DNA of 64,000 nt from Bos javanicus (Eukaryota; Chordata; Mammalia; Artiodactyla; Bovidae): assembly GCF_032452875.1 (NCBI RefSeq), contig NC_083881.1, forward strand, positions 67,649,689-67,713,688. Reading direction: 5' to 3'. The notes under the pieces are model-generated. The model was not told the DNA's origin. It searched no databases and saw nothing but the letters and a program-made list of their open reading frames with translations. Positions 33,001 through 41,925 of this stretch are shown here, piece by piece; position 1 is the stretch's first letter, and every line of letters begins with the position of its first letter. The position numbers were made by a program, and so were the translations under genes.

Positions 33001-33829
33001 CATTCATTTCTATGCAAATTTTGATTTCTTTTTTGATTTCTTCTGTGATTTGTTGGTTATTCAGCAGCGTGTTGTTCAGCCTCCATATGTTGGAATTTTT
33101 AATAGTTTTTCTCCTGTAATTGAGATCTAATCTTACTGCATTGTGGTCAGAAAAAATGCTTGGAATGATTTCTATTTTTTTGAATTTACCAAGGCTAGCT
33201 TTATGGCCCAGGATGTGATCTATCCTGGAGAAGGTTCCATGTGCGCTTGAGAAAAAGGTGAAATTCATTGTTTTGGGATGAAATGACCTATAGATATCAA
33301 TTAGGTCTAATTGGTCTATTGTATCGTTTAAAGTTTGTGTTTCCTTGTTAATTTTCTGTTTAGTTGATCTATCCATAGGTGTAAGTGGGGTATTAAAGTC
33401 TCCCACTATTATTGTGTTATTGTTAATTTCTCCTTTCATACTTGTTAGCATTTGTCTTACGTACTGTGGTGCTCCCGTGTTGGGTGCATATATGTTTATA
33501 ATTGTTATATCTTCTTCTTGGATTGATCCTTTGATCATTATGTAGTGACCTTCTTTGTCTCTTTTCACCGCCTTTGTTTTAAAGTCTATTTTATCTGATA
33601 TGAGTATTGCTACTCCTGCTTTCTTTTGGTCCCTATTTGCATGGAAAATCTTTTTCCAGCCCTTCACTTTCAGTCTGTATGTGTCCCCTGTTTTGAGGTG
33701 GGTCTCTTGTAGACAACATATGTAGGGGTCTTGTTTTTGTATCCATTCAGCCAGTCTTTGTCTTTTGGTTGGGGCATTCAACCCATTTACATTTAAGGTA
33801 ATTACTGATAAGTATGTTCCCGTTGCCAT
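30011..33829 (-). CDS. ORF2: L1 ORF2 protein: endonuclease and reverse transcriptase, intact
   Basis: 1272 codons, the usual mammalian ORF2 length. The protein nicks target DNA and copies L1 RNA at the nick. N-terminal APE-type endonuclease: NVNGL near residue 13, QETHL near 42, INIYAPN near 113, VGDFN near 143, RIDHIL near 203 and SDHNAV near 226, so the catalytic residues look complete. Reverse transcriptase: YRPISLMN, SIDAEKAFDKIQ, SGTRQGCPLSPLLFN and the catalytic FADDMILY. C-terminal zinc-knuckle-like segment CWRGCGEKGTLLHCWWEC near 1130. The start follows the ORF1 stop by 51 bp, so translation presumably uses reinitiation or similar, as in other L1s. No stop or frameshift. Confidence 0.95.
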   Translation of the reverse strand: MATGTYLSVITLNVNGLNAPTKRQRLAEWIQKQDPYICCLQETHLKTGDTYRLKVKGWKKIFHANRDQKKAGVAILISDKIDFKTKAVKRDKEGHYIMIKGSIQEEDITIINIYAPNTGAPQYVRQMLTSMKGEINNNTIIVGDFNTPLTPMDRSTKQKINKETQTLNDTIDQLDLIDIYRSFHPKTMNFTFFSSAHGTFSRIDHILGHKASLGKFKKIEIIPSIFSDHNAVRLDLNYRRKTIKNSNIWRLNNTLLNNQQITEEIKKEIKICIEMNENENTTTQNLWDTVKAVLRGKFVAIQAHLKKQEKSQINNLTLHLKQLEKEEMKNPRVSRRKEILKIRAEINAKETKETIAKINKTKSWFFERINKIDKPLARLIKKQREKNQINKIRNENGEITTDNKEIQRIIRDYYQQLYANKMDNVEEMDKFLGKYNFPKLDQEEIENLNRPITSMEIETVIKNLPANKSPGPDGFTAEFYQKFREELTPILLKLFQKIAEEGKLPNSFYEATITLIPKPDKDPTKKENYRPISLMNIDAKILNKILAIRIQQHIKKIIHHDQVGFIPGMQGFFNIRKSINVIHHINKLKNKNHMIISIDAEKAFDKIQHPFMIKTLQKAGIEGTYLNIIKAIYDKPTANIILNGEKLKAFPLKSGTRQGCPLSPLLFNIVLEVLATAIRAEKEIKGIQIGKEEVKLSLFADDMILYIENPKESTRKLLEIINDYSKVAGYKINTQKSLAFLYTNNEKTEREIKETIPFTIATERIKYLGIYLPKETKDLYIENYKTLVKEIKEDTNRWRNIPCSWIGRINIVKMSILPKAIYRFNAIPIKLPTVFFTELEQIISQFVWKYKKPRIAKAILRKKNGTGGINLPDFRLYYKATVIKTVWYWHKDRNIDQWNKIESPEINPRTYGHLIFDKGGKNIQWIKDNLFNKWCWEIWSTTCKRMKLDHFLTPYTKINSKWIKDLNIRPETIKLLKENIGKTLSDIHHSRILYDPPPRILEIKAKMSKWDLINLKSFCTSKETISKVKRQPSEWEKIIANEATDKQLISKIYKQLLQLNSIKINDPIKKWAKELNRHFSKKDIQMANKHMKRCSTSLIIREMQIKTTMRYHFTPVRMAAIQKSTNNKCWRGCGEKGTLLHCWWECKLVQPLWRTVWRFLKKLEIELPYDPATPLLGIHTEETRRERDTCTPMFIAALFIIAKTWKQPRCPSADEWIRKLWYIYTMEYYSAIKKNTFESVLMRWMKLEPIIQSEVSQKEKHKYSILTHIYGI

Positions 33830-33880
33830 TTACTTTATTGTTTTGGGTTCGAGTTTATACACCGTTTTTGTGTTTCCTGT

Positions 33881-34807
33881 CTAGAGAATATCCTTTAGTA
33901 TTTGTTGGAGAGCTGGTTTGGTGGTGCAGAATTCTCTCAGCTTTTGCTTGTCTGAAAAGCTTTTGATTTCTCCTTCATACTTGAATGAGATCCTTGCTGG
34001 GTACAATAATCTGGGCTGTAGGTTATTTTCTTTCATCATTTTAAGTATGTCTTGCCATTCCCTCCTGGCTTGAAGAGTTTCTATTGAAAGATCAGCTGTT
34101 ATCCTTATGGGAATTCCCTTGTGTGTTATTTGTTGTTTTTCCCTTGCTGCTTTTAATATTTGTTCTTTGTGTTTGATCTTTGTTAATTTGATTAATATGT
34201 GTCTTGGGGTGTTTCTCCTTGGGTTTATCCTGTTTGGTACTCTCCGGGTTTCTTGGACTTGGGTGATTATTTCCTTCCCCATTTTAGGGAAGTTTTCCAC
34301 TATTATCTCCTCAAGTATTTTCTCATGGTCTTTCTTTTTGTCTTCTTCTTCTGGAACCCCTATGATTCGAATGTTGTAGCGTTTAATATTGTCCTGGAGG
34401 TCTCTGAGATTGTCCTCATTTCTTTTAATTCGTTTTTCTTTTATCCTCTCTGATTCATTTATTTCTACCATTCTATCTTCTAATTCACTAATCCTGTCTT
34501 CTGCCTCTGTTATTCTACTATTTGTTGCCTCCAGAGTGTTTTTAATTTCACTTATTGCATTATTCATTATATATTGACTCTTTTTTATTTCTTCTAGGTC
34601 CTTGTTAAACCTTTCTTGCATCTTCTCAATCCTTGTCTCCAGGCTATTTATCTGTGATTCCATTTTAGTTTCAAGATTTTGGATCAATTTCACTATCATT
34701 ATTCGGAATTCTTTATCAGGTAGATTCCCTATCTCTTCCTCTTTTGTTTGGTTTGGTGGGCATTTATCCTGTTCCTTTATCTGCTGAGTATTCCTCTGTC
34801 TCTTCAT
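33881..34807 (-). CDS. ORF1: L1 ORF1 protein, intact
   Basis: 308 codons starting MKRQRNTQQIKEQ. It is the nucleic-acid chaperone of the L1 ribonucleoprotein. Coiled-coil heptads lie roughly at residues 45-150 (ETRIEKMQERFNKDLEEIKK within it), an RRM-like core follows (YNIRIIGVPEEE), then the C-terminal domain (LSIETLQARREWQDILKMMK). It differs from the nested copy at 21946-22872 at about ten positions, for example Arg versus Gln near residue 35 and Ala versus Pro near 109. It lies upstream of ORF2 in the same element. Confidence 0.95.
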   Translation of the reverse strand: MKRQRNTQQIKEQDKCPPNQTKEEEIGNLPDKEFRIMIVKLIQNLETKMESQINSLETRIEKMQERFNKDLEEIKKSQYIMNNAISEIKNTLEATNSRITEAEDRISELEDRMVEINESERIKEKRIKRNEDNLRDLQDNIKRYNIRIIGVPEEEDKKKDHEKILEEIIVENFPKMGKEIITQVQETRRVPNRINPRRNTPRHILIKLTKIKHKEQILKAAREKQQITHKGIPIRITADLSIETLQARREWQDILKMMKENNLQPRLLYPARISFKYEGEIKSFSDKQKLREFCTTKPALQQILKDIL

Positions 34808-35355
34808 CTTGTTTAAATTGCTGAGTTTGGGGTGTCCTTTCTGTATTCTGGCAGTTTGTGGAGTTCTCTTTATTATGGCGTTTCCTCACTGTGTGTGGGT
34901 TTGTACAGGTGGCTTGTCAAGGTTTCCTGGTTAGGGAAGCTTGTGTCGGTGTTCTGGTGGGTGGAGCTGTATTTCTTCTCTCTGGAGTGCAATGAAATGT
35001 CCAGTAATGAGTTATGAGATGTCTATAGTTTTGGGGTGACTTTGGGCAGCCTGTATCTTGAAGCTCAGGACTGTGTTCCTTTGTTGCTGGAGAATTTGCT
35101 TGGTATGTCTTGCCCTGGAACTTATTGGCCCTTGTGTGGTGCTTGGTTTCAGTGTCGGTATGGAGGCATTTGATGAGCTCCTGTCAATGAATGTTCCTTG
35201 GAGTCAGGAGTTCCCTGGAGTCAGGGTTTGGACTTAAGTCTCCTGCTTCCGATTATCGGTCTTATTTTTACAGTAGTTTCAAAACTTCTCCTTCTATACA
35301 GCACCATTGATAAAACATCTACATTAAAGATGATAAGTTTCTCTACAGTGAGGGT

Positions 35356-35780
35356 CACTCAGAGAGGTTCACAGGGTTACATGGAGAAGAGAAGAGGGAG
35401 GAGGGAGTTAGAGGTGACCCAAATGAGATGAGGTGAATCAATAGTGGAGAGAGTGGGCTAGCCAGTAGTCACTTCCTTATGTGCACTCCACAACTGGACC
35501 ACTCAGAGATGTTCACGGGGTTATACAGAGAAGAGAAGAAGGAGGAAGGTAACAAAGGTGGCCAGAAGGATAAAAGGGGGGAATGAAAAGGAGGGAGACA
35601 GATCCAGCCAGTAATCAGTTCCCTAAGTGTTCTCCACCGTCTGGAACACTCAGAAATTCACAGAGTTGGGTAGAGTAGAGAGGGGTTAGGGAGGAGACAC
35701 AGGCGACCTGGTGGAGAAAAAGGAGGGTCCAAAGGGAGAGAGAGCAGTCAAGCCAGTAATCTCACTCCCTAGTGAAAAAT
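35356..35780. repeat. Tandem repeat, about 145 bp x 3, diverged
   Basis: Units start with 'cactcagag' at 35356, 35500 and 35647. Each contains a 'gttcac..gg' stretch, a GAGAAGAGA-type purine tract and 'agccagtaatc' near its end. The third unit is the most diverged. The array lies in the L1 5' UTR block that behaves as an intron. Confidence 0.8.
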
Positions 35781-35806
35781 GGGTCCTGAAGATTGGGTCC
35801 TTAAAG

Positions 35807-36775
35807 GTACAAAATTGGTAACAAATACATAAAAGCAAAAATTAAAAATCTAGAGTAGAGTTTGGAATTTCAAAAATACGATGTTAAAGAAAAGAAGAAG
35901 GAAAAGAAAGAGAGAAAGAACGAACAAACAAAAACAAACAAGGTCGCGAAAATTATAAAGAAAGTACAGGTACAAAATTGATAACTAATACCAGAAAGCG
36001 AAAATTAAAAATCTAGAGTATAGTTTGGAATTTCAAAAATACGATGTTAAAGAAAAGAAGAAGGAAAAGAAAGAGAGAAAGAACGAACAAACAAAAACAA
36101 ACAAGGTCGCGAAAATTATAAAGAAAGTACAGGTACAAAATTGATAACTAATACCAGAGAGCGAAAATTAAAAATCTAGAGTATAGTTTGGAATTTCAAA
36201 AATACGATGTTAAAGAAAAGAAGAAGGAAAAGAAAGAGAGAAAAAATGAACAAACAAAAACAAACAAGGTCGCGAAAATTATAAAGAAAGTACAGGTACA
36301 AAATTGATAACTAATACCAGAAAGCAAAAATTAAAAATCTAGAGTAGAGTTTGGAATTTCAAAAATACAATGTTAAAAAAAAAAAGAAGAAGAAAAATAA
36401 AGAGAGAAAACAAACAAACAAATACGAACAATGTCACAAAAATTATAAAGAAAATACAGGTACAAAATTGATATCAAATACCAAAAAGCATAAATTGAAA
36501 ATCTAGAGTAAAGTTTGGAATTTCAGATATACAATGTTATATAAAAGAAGAAGAGAAAGAAACAGAGAAGAAGAAGAAAAAAAAAATCACAGAAATTATA
36601 TAAAAAAAAACTATAGGTACAAAATTGATAACATATACCAAAAAGCGAAAATTAAAAATCTAGAGTAGAGTTTGGAATTTCAAAAATACAATGTTAAAGA
36701 AAAGCAGAAAAAAACAAAAACCAACAACAACAACAAAAAAACAACAAGGTCAAAAAATTATAAAATATATACATA
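35807..36775. repeat. Tandem repeat, 163 bp x 6
   Basis: Units start with 'gtacaaaattg' at 35807, 35970, 36133, 36296, 36460 and 36617, giving periods of 163, 163, 163, 164 and 157 bp. The first three or four units are nearly identical, each including 'atctagagta' and 'aaggtcgcgaaaattat'. The outermost units (36460 onward) are diverged and have lost the CpGs in GGTCGCG. Array growth appears recent at the ORF1-proximal side. Confidence 0.9.
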
Positions 36776-37210
36776 TGAAGTTTGCTGAAGAAGAAAAAAA
36801 TAGGGTCTTTTTTTTTTTTTTTTTGCAAAGTAATAGGTTATAAAAGTGAAAATTAAAGGAACAATAGAGGACTTAAAAAATTTTTTTTTTAATTAAAAAA
36901 AAAAAAGAAAGAATGATCGTAAAAATAATAAAAATATATCTAGGACTTTTTTGTTTCTTTTTTTGTGGTTGTTGTGGGTTCAGTTCATTTTTGGCTAGTT
37001 CCTTGGTCTGATTTATATTTCTCAAGATCTATAGGCCCCTTCCTATGTAGTCCGTAGTAACCACAGGGTTTTGATCTATTGCCTGTAGCTTCCAAGGCGT
37101 TTCCCTCTGTTATATCTTCTTCTGTTTGCTAGTCTCTTCAGTATCTGGTTTCCGCCCTGACTCAAAGGGCATGGTGGAGGACACTTTTTTTTTTTTTTTT
37201 TTTAGGCTTA
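36776..37210 (-). other. A/T-run-rich part of the L1 5' UTR next to the donor
   Basis: No coding potential. Homopolymer runs occur at 36807-36825, 36880-36905 and 37185-37203; the last is about 7 nt inside the putative donor on the L1 sense strand. Such runs are likely length-variable. Confidence 0.7.
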
Positions 37211-37224
37211 CTTGTTCAGTCGCG

Positions 37225-37248
37225 CTGTGGGGAGGGAGGGAGGGAGGG
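37225..37248 (+). promoter_or_regulatory. G-quadruplex-capable tract / pyrimidine tract with CAG on L1 sense strand
   Basis: The plus strand reads a run of four GGGA-type repeats, able to form a G-quadruplex. On the L1 sense strand it is CCCT repeats followed by CCACAG, which looks like a strong 3' splice site, only 13 nt upstream of the GTAAGC donor. The nested copy keeps the tract with CATAG. Confidence 0.65.
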
Positions 37249-38376
37249 TGCAAACAAATAACACTGGCGTGGGCTCGCAGTGCCTCAGCCACCCTGGGTC
37301 TGCCCCCACTCACGGCGCGTGTAGCCTCCCTGTCCACACTGCTCGGACTCTAGGTTGTTCCGCCGGGAACAATCCGAGGCTGGCCCTGGGCTGCATGCAC
37401 CTCCCAGGTCCAAGCCGCTCAGGTTCAGGCACTCGGGTAGTCCTCAGAGGCGCAGACTCAGTTGGGCCTGCGTTTTGTACTCTTCCCAGGTCCGAGCGCC
37501 AATTTGCTCTTCCCAGGCGAGCGCCAATGCTGCGACTTATCGCCTCCCCGCCACTCGGTTATCTGGATGTAAAACCGGCGCACCTTCTCAGGCAGATGTT
37601 GACCGTCCAGACCCCCAAGAAGTTTTAGTTAGCAAAGAAGCCTGCTTACAATTTTATAGATAATGTCTCTCTGGGGCTGCGATTGCCCCCTTCCGGCTCT
37701 GGCTGCCTGTCACCGGAGGGGGAAGATCTGCAGCCGGCTATCTCTGTTCAGTCCTTTGTTCCGTGCGCGGGCCTGGCGGTCTTAGGTTAGGGTTGGCTTT
37801 TCGCGTGGTAGGTATCCCACAGTCTGGTTTGCTAGCCCAAATTATTTCGCTCAGATAGCGCTCAGGGTATTCAGGCCAGATTCTTACTCTCAGCGATGCA
37901 GCCCACGCCGCGCCTCCCTGCCCAGCCCCGATTCGCTAATGGCGGATGCAGGCGTCTGCGCTGCTTCTCTGCTGGGGGAGTTACCGTAGGGCTCGCAATC
38001 TGCGAGTTTTAAATTGTTTATTTATTTTTTCTCCCTGTTATGTTGCCCTCTGTGCTTCCAAAGCTCGGCACAGATTCGGCAGTGAGAAGGTTTCCTGATG
38101 TTTGGAAACTTCTCTCTTTTTAAGATTCCCTTCCCGGGACGGAACTCCGTCCCTCCCTCTTTTGTCTCTTTTTTTTTGTTTTTAATATTTTTTCCTACCT
38201 CCTTTCGAAGAGTTGGGTTGCTTTTCTGGGTGCCTGATGTCCTCTGCCGGCATTCAGAAGTTGTTTTGTGGAATTTACTCGACGTTTAAATGCTCTTTTG
38301 ATGAATTTGTGGGGGAGAAAGTGTTCTCCCCGTCCTACTCCTCCGCCATCTTGGCTCCTCCTCTGCTTTCACTTCT

Positions 38377-39107
38377 AACCAGATGTTCTGATTCAAAATC
38401 TCCAAACTAATCACCTTCCCCAGAATCTTCTCTAACCCAGAAAGAGGATTTGCCTCTTTCTGTTAATGTAAACATAACTGTCCTATATCATTCAGTCTCA
38501 TCTATTCATTCTCCCACATATGCAATGTCACTAAATCTTATCATTCTATCCTCTGACATCCCTTCCTTTTCTCCCTGCCAACAAAAATGTCACCACTGTA
38601 ATTCTGGCCTTTTATTTTTCTACCTTAGCAGTAGTATCATATATCACACATCTCAAAGATCACCTTCTCTCTGAAACCTTTTCTTAACTGCAATCCCTTC
38701 GCTCTGCTTTTTCTCCACTTCCACTCTCGTTCCATCTTTTTGAGTCAACTCAGGCACAGTTTTTCCTGGGTGCTCTTCCTGACCTGGTTCCTCTTCTCAC
38801 AGAATGTGTTGCATGTATTCTTCTACAATTTTCTAGCACCCTCTGCTTAACTCCTTTAAAGTTTACCGTTTCTGAATCAAAATTCTGAATCAAAATTATC
38901 TGGATTATGTCACCAGTCTTAAAGCTTTTCAAGGTAAAAATCAATGTCCTACATATGATCTGCCTAGTATACAGCAGAAGCTCAATAAACACTTTTGAGC
39001 TTTTAAAGTGAATTGTGTTTTCTTCATCCTTGTATCCCCGCCACTCAGCACATGTGTGGCAGAGTAGCAGCTAGACTGATGCCAGCTAAGTGAAGAGCCT
39101 CCAGCAA
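38377..39107. other. Possible diverged L2, otherwise unassigned
   Basis: Pyrimidine-rich sequence. The phrases 'gctcttcctgacctgg' and 'agcagaagctcaataaacac' near 38985 resemble an L2 3' end in plus orientation. There is no frame of interest. Confidence 0.4.
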
Positions 39108-39109
39108 CA

Positions 39110-39728
39110 GATTGAATGTGTTACCATAAAATGCATATAATACCACCATAATAATGTGACAGTATCAGCAGGTGGGGCCTTTGATAGTTAATTAGGTCAT
39201 GAGGATATGCTATGCTATGCTAAGTCACTTCAGTCGTGTCCGACTCTGTGCGACCCCATAGACGGCAGCCCACCAGGCTCCTGTCCCTGGGATTCTCCAG
39301 GCAAGAACACTGGAGTGGGTTGCCATTTCCTTCTCCAATGCATGAAAGTGAAAAGTGAAAGTGAAGTCACTCAGTCGTGTCCGACTCTTAGCGACCCCAT
39401 GGATTGCAGCCTAACAGGCTCCTCCGTCCATGGGATTTTCCAAGCAAGAGTACTGGAGTGGGGTGCCATTGCCTTCTCTGCATGAGGATATAGTCCTCAT
39501 GAATGGGATTTGTTCCCTTGTAAGAGGGGCACCTTCTATTTTTGCCATGTGAGGCTACTATGAGAAAGTGGCAGTCTACCACCCAGAAGAGGGTCCTCAG
39601 CAGAACCTGACTATGTTGGCACCTTGATCTCAGACTTCTAGCTTCCAGACTGCAAGAAGTAAATTTCTGCCATGCATAAGCCACCCTCTCTATGGCACTT
39701 TGTTACAGCAGCTGGAGCTAACTAAGAC
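39110..39728 (+). mobile_element. MST-type LTR (ERVL-MaLR), split by BOV-A2
   Basis: Diagnostic phrases 'caggtggggcctttgatag', 'aattaggtcatgaggatat', 'cctcatgaatgggatttg', 'accttgatctcagacttc', 'agaagtaaatttctg' and the end 'gctaactaagaca'. It is a solo-LTR-like relic without internal viral genes nearby, interrupted at 39209-39480. Confidence 0.8.
39209..39480 (-). mobile_element. BOV-A2 SINE inside the MST LTR
   Basis: Minus-strand Bov-A dimer with linker 'catgaaagtgaaaagtga'. Perfect 11-bp direct repeats catgaggatat lie at 39198-39208 and 39481-39491, both belonging to the LTR. Confidence 0.95.
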
Positions 39729-40884
39729 ACTTCCTTGCCTCCAGTCTGACTGTATTTCTGTCTACCCAACTAACCATTTCAGATTAATCTTGGCTCACAA
39801 CATCACCTGGTGGTTAACGATTCCAAGAATGCTTTCATTAGCACCTTAGAACACCTTTGCCTTTCCTCTTCATCTAAGCTGCCAATTCTTCAAAATTGCA
39901 TGTGCTCCATGATATTATCATCAACATTTTCTTAACCATGGCAAATATCTCCACTATGAACTAAGGCTGTCTGATCTCAGCTGGGTCCCTTGCATTGCTC
40001 AGCAACCCTTATATTTATCTTCAACTGACTCCTATCAAATTCCCCACAGCAGCTGCTACAAAGTTTTTCCACTCTCCTTAAGCCCCAGATTCAACCTCTA
40101 CTCCCCTCATACTCACCAAAAGCTCTCCTCTTCTACATAACTGAGAATATGATATTATGACCATGAGATGACTTGGCTTTCTTCATCCTCAACCCAAAAC
40201 TTTTCTATCCCTTTATCTATACAATTCTTCTCAGCTCCCATCTCAGTGAAAGAACTGTGCACCCTCCTTTCCAAAGACAAATTCTCTATCCATAATGTAG
40301 CAATTACTGAAGAATATCCTCCAAACTGACCAGGAACTTTGAGACCTGAAAACAAAGCAGGCAATTCCATTAAGTGCAGTTATGAAGTTTACTGTGGGTA
40401 ACCTACACATAGGCAGGAAGGATCAGGCAGATGGAATGATCTGGAGGCATTTGCAGTTGCACTTTGCACCACGGAAAGGGGTACGGGGGATCTAAAGGGG
40501 CCAAAGCTAAAAACAGAATCCAACTATCGACTAAGAAGCATGACCACACCGATGGAGATGGGGGATTTTTCCCCTCCCCAGGGATCTCATGACCAGTAAC
40601 CATCTGTGTAAGCATAAGGCAGGCTTCCAGTTTTCATACCAGAAGACATGGGTAAACATTGATGGGGAACATATCTGGCTTGGGTGAATTCTTGTCAATT
40701 AAGCTAAATCTCAGCCTCACAGAAAGTGGGGTAGGGGTTAGAACTGTGGACCTAAAATAGAGCTGACAAAATGGACTCAGTGTGGTACAGCCACACACCA
40801 ACTAACCAGTTTTTTCCTTCTTCTTGGCTCCTTCCCTTTATCATATAGGAATGCTTAAATCTTCTCTGTCCCAAAAGTTATTAA
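39729..40884. other. No recognised gene
   Basis: The pyrimidine-rich first half (39730-40160) may be decayed L2. The second half has no recognisable repeat or coding signal. Confidence 0.35.
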
Positions 40885-41290
40885 TATTTCATCATTAGCT
40901 AACATTGACTGAGCATTCACAATATGGCAAGTGCCACTGTGAGCAGTTTGCATACGTGCTCAATTGCTTCAGTGTGTCCAGCTCTTTGCAACCCCATGGC
41001 CTATAAACCACCAGGCTCCTCTGTCCATGGAATATTCCAGCCAAGAATACTGGAGTGGGTTGCCATTTCCTCCTCCAGGGGATCTTCCTGACTCAGGGAT
41101 TGAACCCATGTCTCCTGCATTTGTAGAAGGGTTCTTTATCAATGGGCCACCTGGGAAGCCTGTAAGCAGTTTATATAGATCATTTTAATTAATTCTGACA
41201 ATAAACTTCGATGTTCTTGATACTATATTCCCTATTTTACAGACTAGGAAACTAAAGCTAGTAGCATTGAAAAATGTACTCAAGGTCACT
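40885..41290 (+). mobile_element. MIR SINE split by a Bov-tA
   Basis: MIR pattern 'gctaacattgactgagcatt' left of the insertion and 'tattttacagactaggaaac', 'ctcaaggtcacttg' right of it. The interrupted part repeats as 'gagcagttt' and 'taagcagttt', apparently the target duplicate of the Bov-tA with slight change. Confidence 0.75.
40953..41160 (-). mobile_element. Bov-tA SINE
   Basis: Minus-strand Bov-tA: 'cttcagtgtgtccagctctt' to 'gatcttcctgactcagg', and the tRNA-like head ending 'gggccacctgggaagcc'. Confidence 0.9.
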
Positions 41291-41797
41291 TGCTTTTCAC
41301 TTCCTTATACATGCCCACTTTTCTAAAGAATAATCTAAATTTGATTCTTCTCTCTTATTCTCTTCCTCTCTCCCTGTGTGCATCTACGTCGTGTGTCCAA
41401 AAGCTTCATTGCTATACCAATCACAATTTGAGCAGTTCTGTGTCTGTCAGCACAGACAGGGAAATGCATACACACAGACACACATAATACTTACACACCA
41501 TTAACACTTATTCAATATATATTTGCTGAAATGTTGAAAAACTGAATTATATATAGTTCTCTTATAGTTCTCAAGAGAATAATATTTTTAAAATAAATCA
41601 GCACTGCCCTTTTTCACTTTCTCAGCTACTATTATCACTTTTATAACTTTTCAAGCTCAAAGAACAAAACAACTAAAGCACCAAGTAGGTTTTCTTGAGT
41701 TTGAAAAGCACTCACTGCCTCAGAGTTTCCCTCTAGTTACCTAACCTAATCCCATGGCCCACAGGTTGGTGCAGTTTCCACAGCTTTCAAGAAGACC
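41291..41797. other. No recognised feature
   Basis: AT-rich. A CA-rich short run lies at about 41468-41485. No coding signal. Confidence 0.4.
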
Positions 41798-41925
41798 CTT
41801 TTTTTCTTTTTTTTGGCTGCACCACTCGGCCTGTGCATCTTAGTTCCCTGATCAGGGATAGAACCCAGGCCATGGCAATGAAAGCATTGAGTCCTAACCA
41901 CCAGAAGGACATGACTGGGTCCAGA
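41798..41925 (-). mobile_element. CHR-type SINE fragment
   Basis: Minus-strand 'ttttttttggctgcaccact', 'cttagttccctgatcaggg' and 'agtcctaaccaccag'. These are the body and tRNA head of a CHR-type element. Confidence 0.8.

Larger units (their letters stand above)
34982..37211 (-). other. Putative GT-AG intron in the L1 5' UTR
   Basis: In L1 sense the block begins GTAAGC (37211 downward) after 'gactgaacaa' and ends 'cattgcactccag' (at 34982) before 'agagaagaaat'. The nested L1 at 20627-23562 joins 'gactgaacaa' straight to 'agagaagaaat', and the boundary cannot be shifted by even one base. Donor AA/GTAAGC is near consensus; the acceptor has a modest pyrimidine tract. The 2,230-bp block contains both tandem arrays. 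Removal by splicing is inferred from two copies. Confidence 0.8.
29644..38363 (-). mobile_element. Complete L1 LINE with both ORFs intact
   Basis: An 8,720-bp element on the minus strand with a perfect 13-bp target-site duplication tgctttcacttct (29631-29643 and 38364-38376). In L1 orientation it runs: 5' terminus with a YY1-like CCAAGATGGCGG, 3.56-kb 5' UTR, ORF1 (308 codons), 51-bp spacer, ORF2 (1272 codons), short 3' UTR with AATAAA directly before a pure tail of about 20 A. The inferred first-strand nick TTCT/AA is close to the L1 endonuclease consensus TTTT/AA. Uninterrupted ORFs, identical duplicates and a clean tail mark a recent insertion that may still be competent. Confidence 0.95.
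34808..38363 (-). promoter_or_regulatory. L1 5' UTR / internal promoter
   Basis: 3,556 bp between the L1 5' terminus and ORF1. The outer 1.15 kb (37212-38363) is GC- and CpG-rich and opens with a YY1-like CCAAGATGGCGG (38343-38354). In human L1 a YY1 site near the 5' end positions transcription start; here the role is inferred from the motif and its place. The inner part holds tandem arrays and A-rich DNA that are absent from the nested L1 copy. The last 174 bp before ORF1 match that copy again. Confidence 0.85.

Noticed and set aside
30390..33545. Several plus-strand open frames of 60-153 codons across 30-34 kb
   Set aside because: They are antisense shadows of the intact L1 ORF2 and ORF1 on the minus strand and have no domain of their own.
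35807..36775. Regular 163-bp array considered as a CRISPR array or centromeric satellite
   Set aside because: This is vertebrate DNA, the units are contiguous without spacers, and they lie within an L1 leader.
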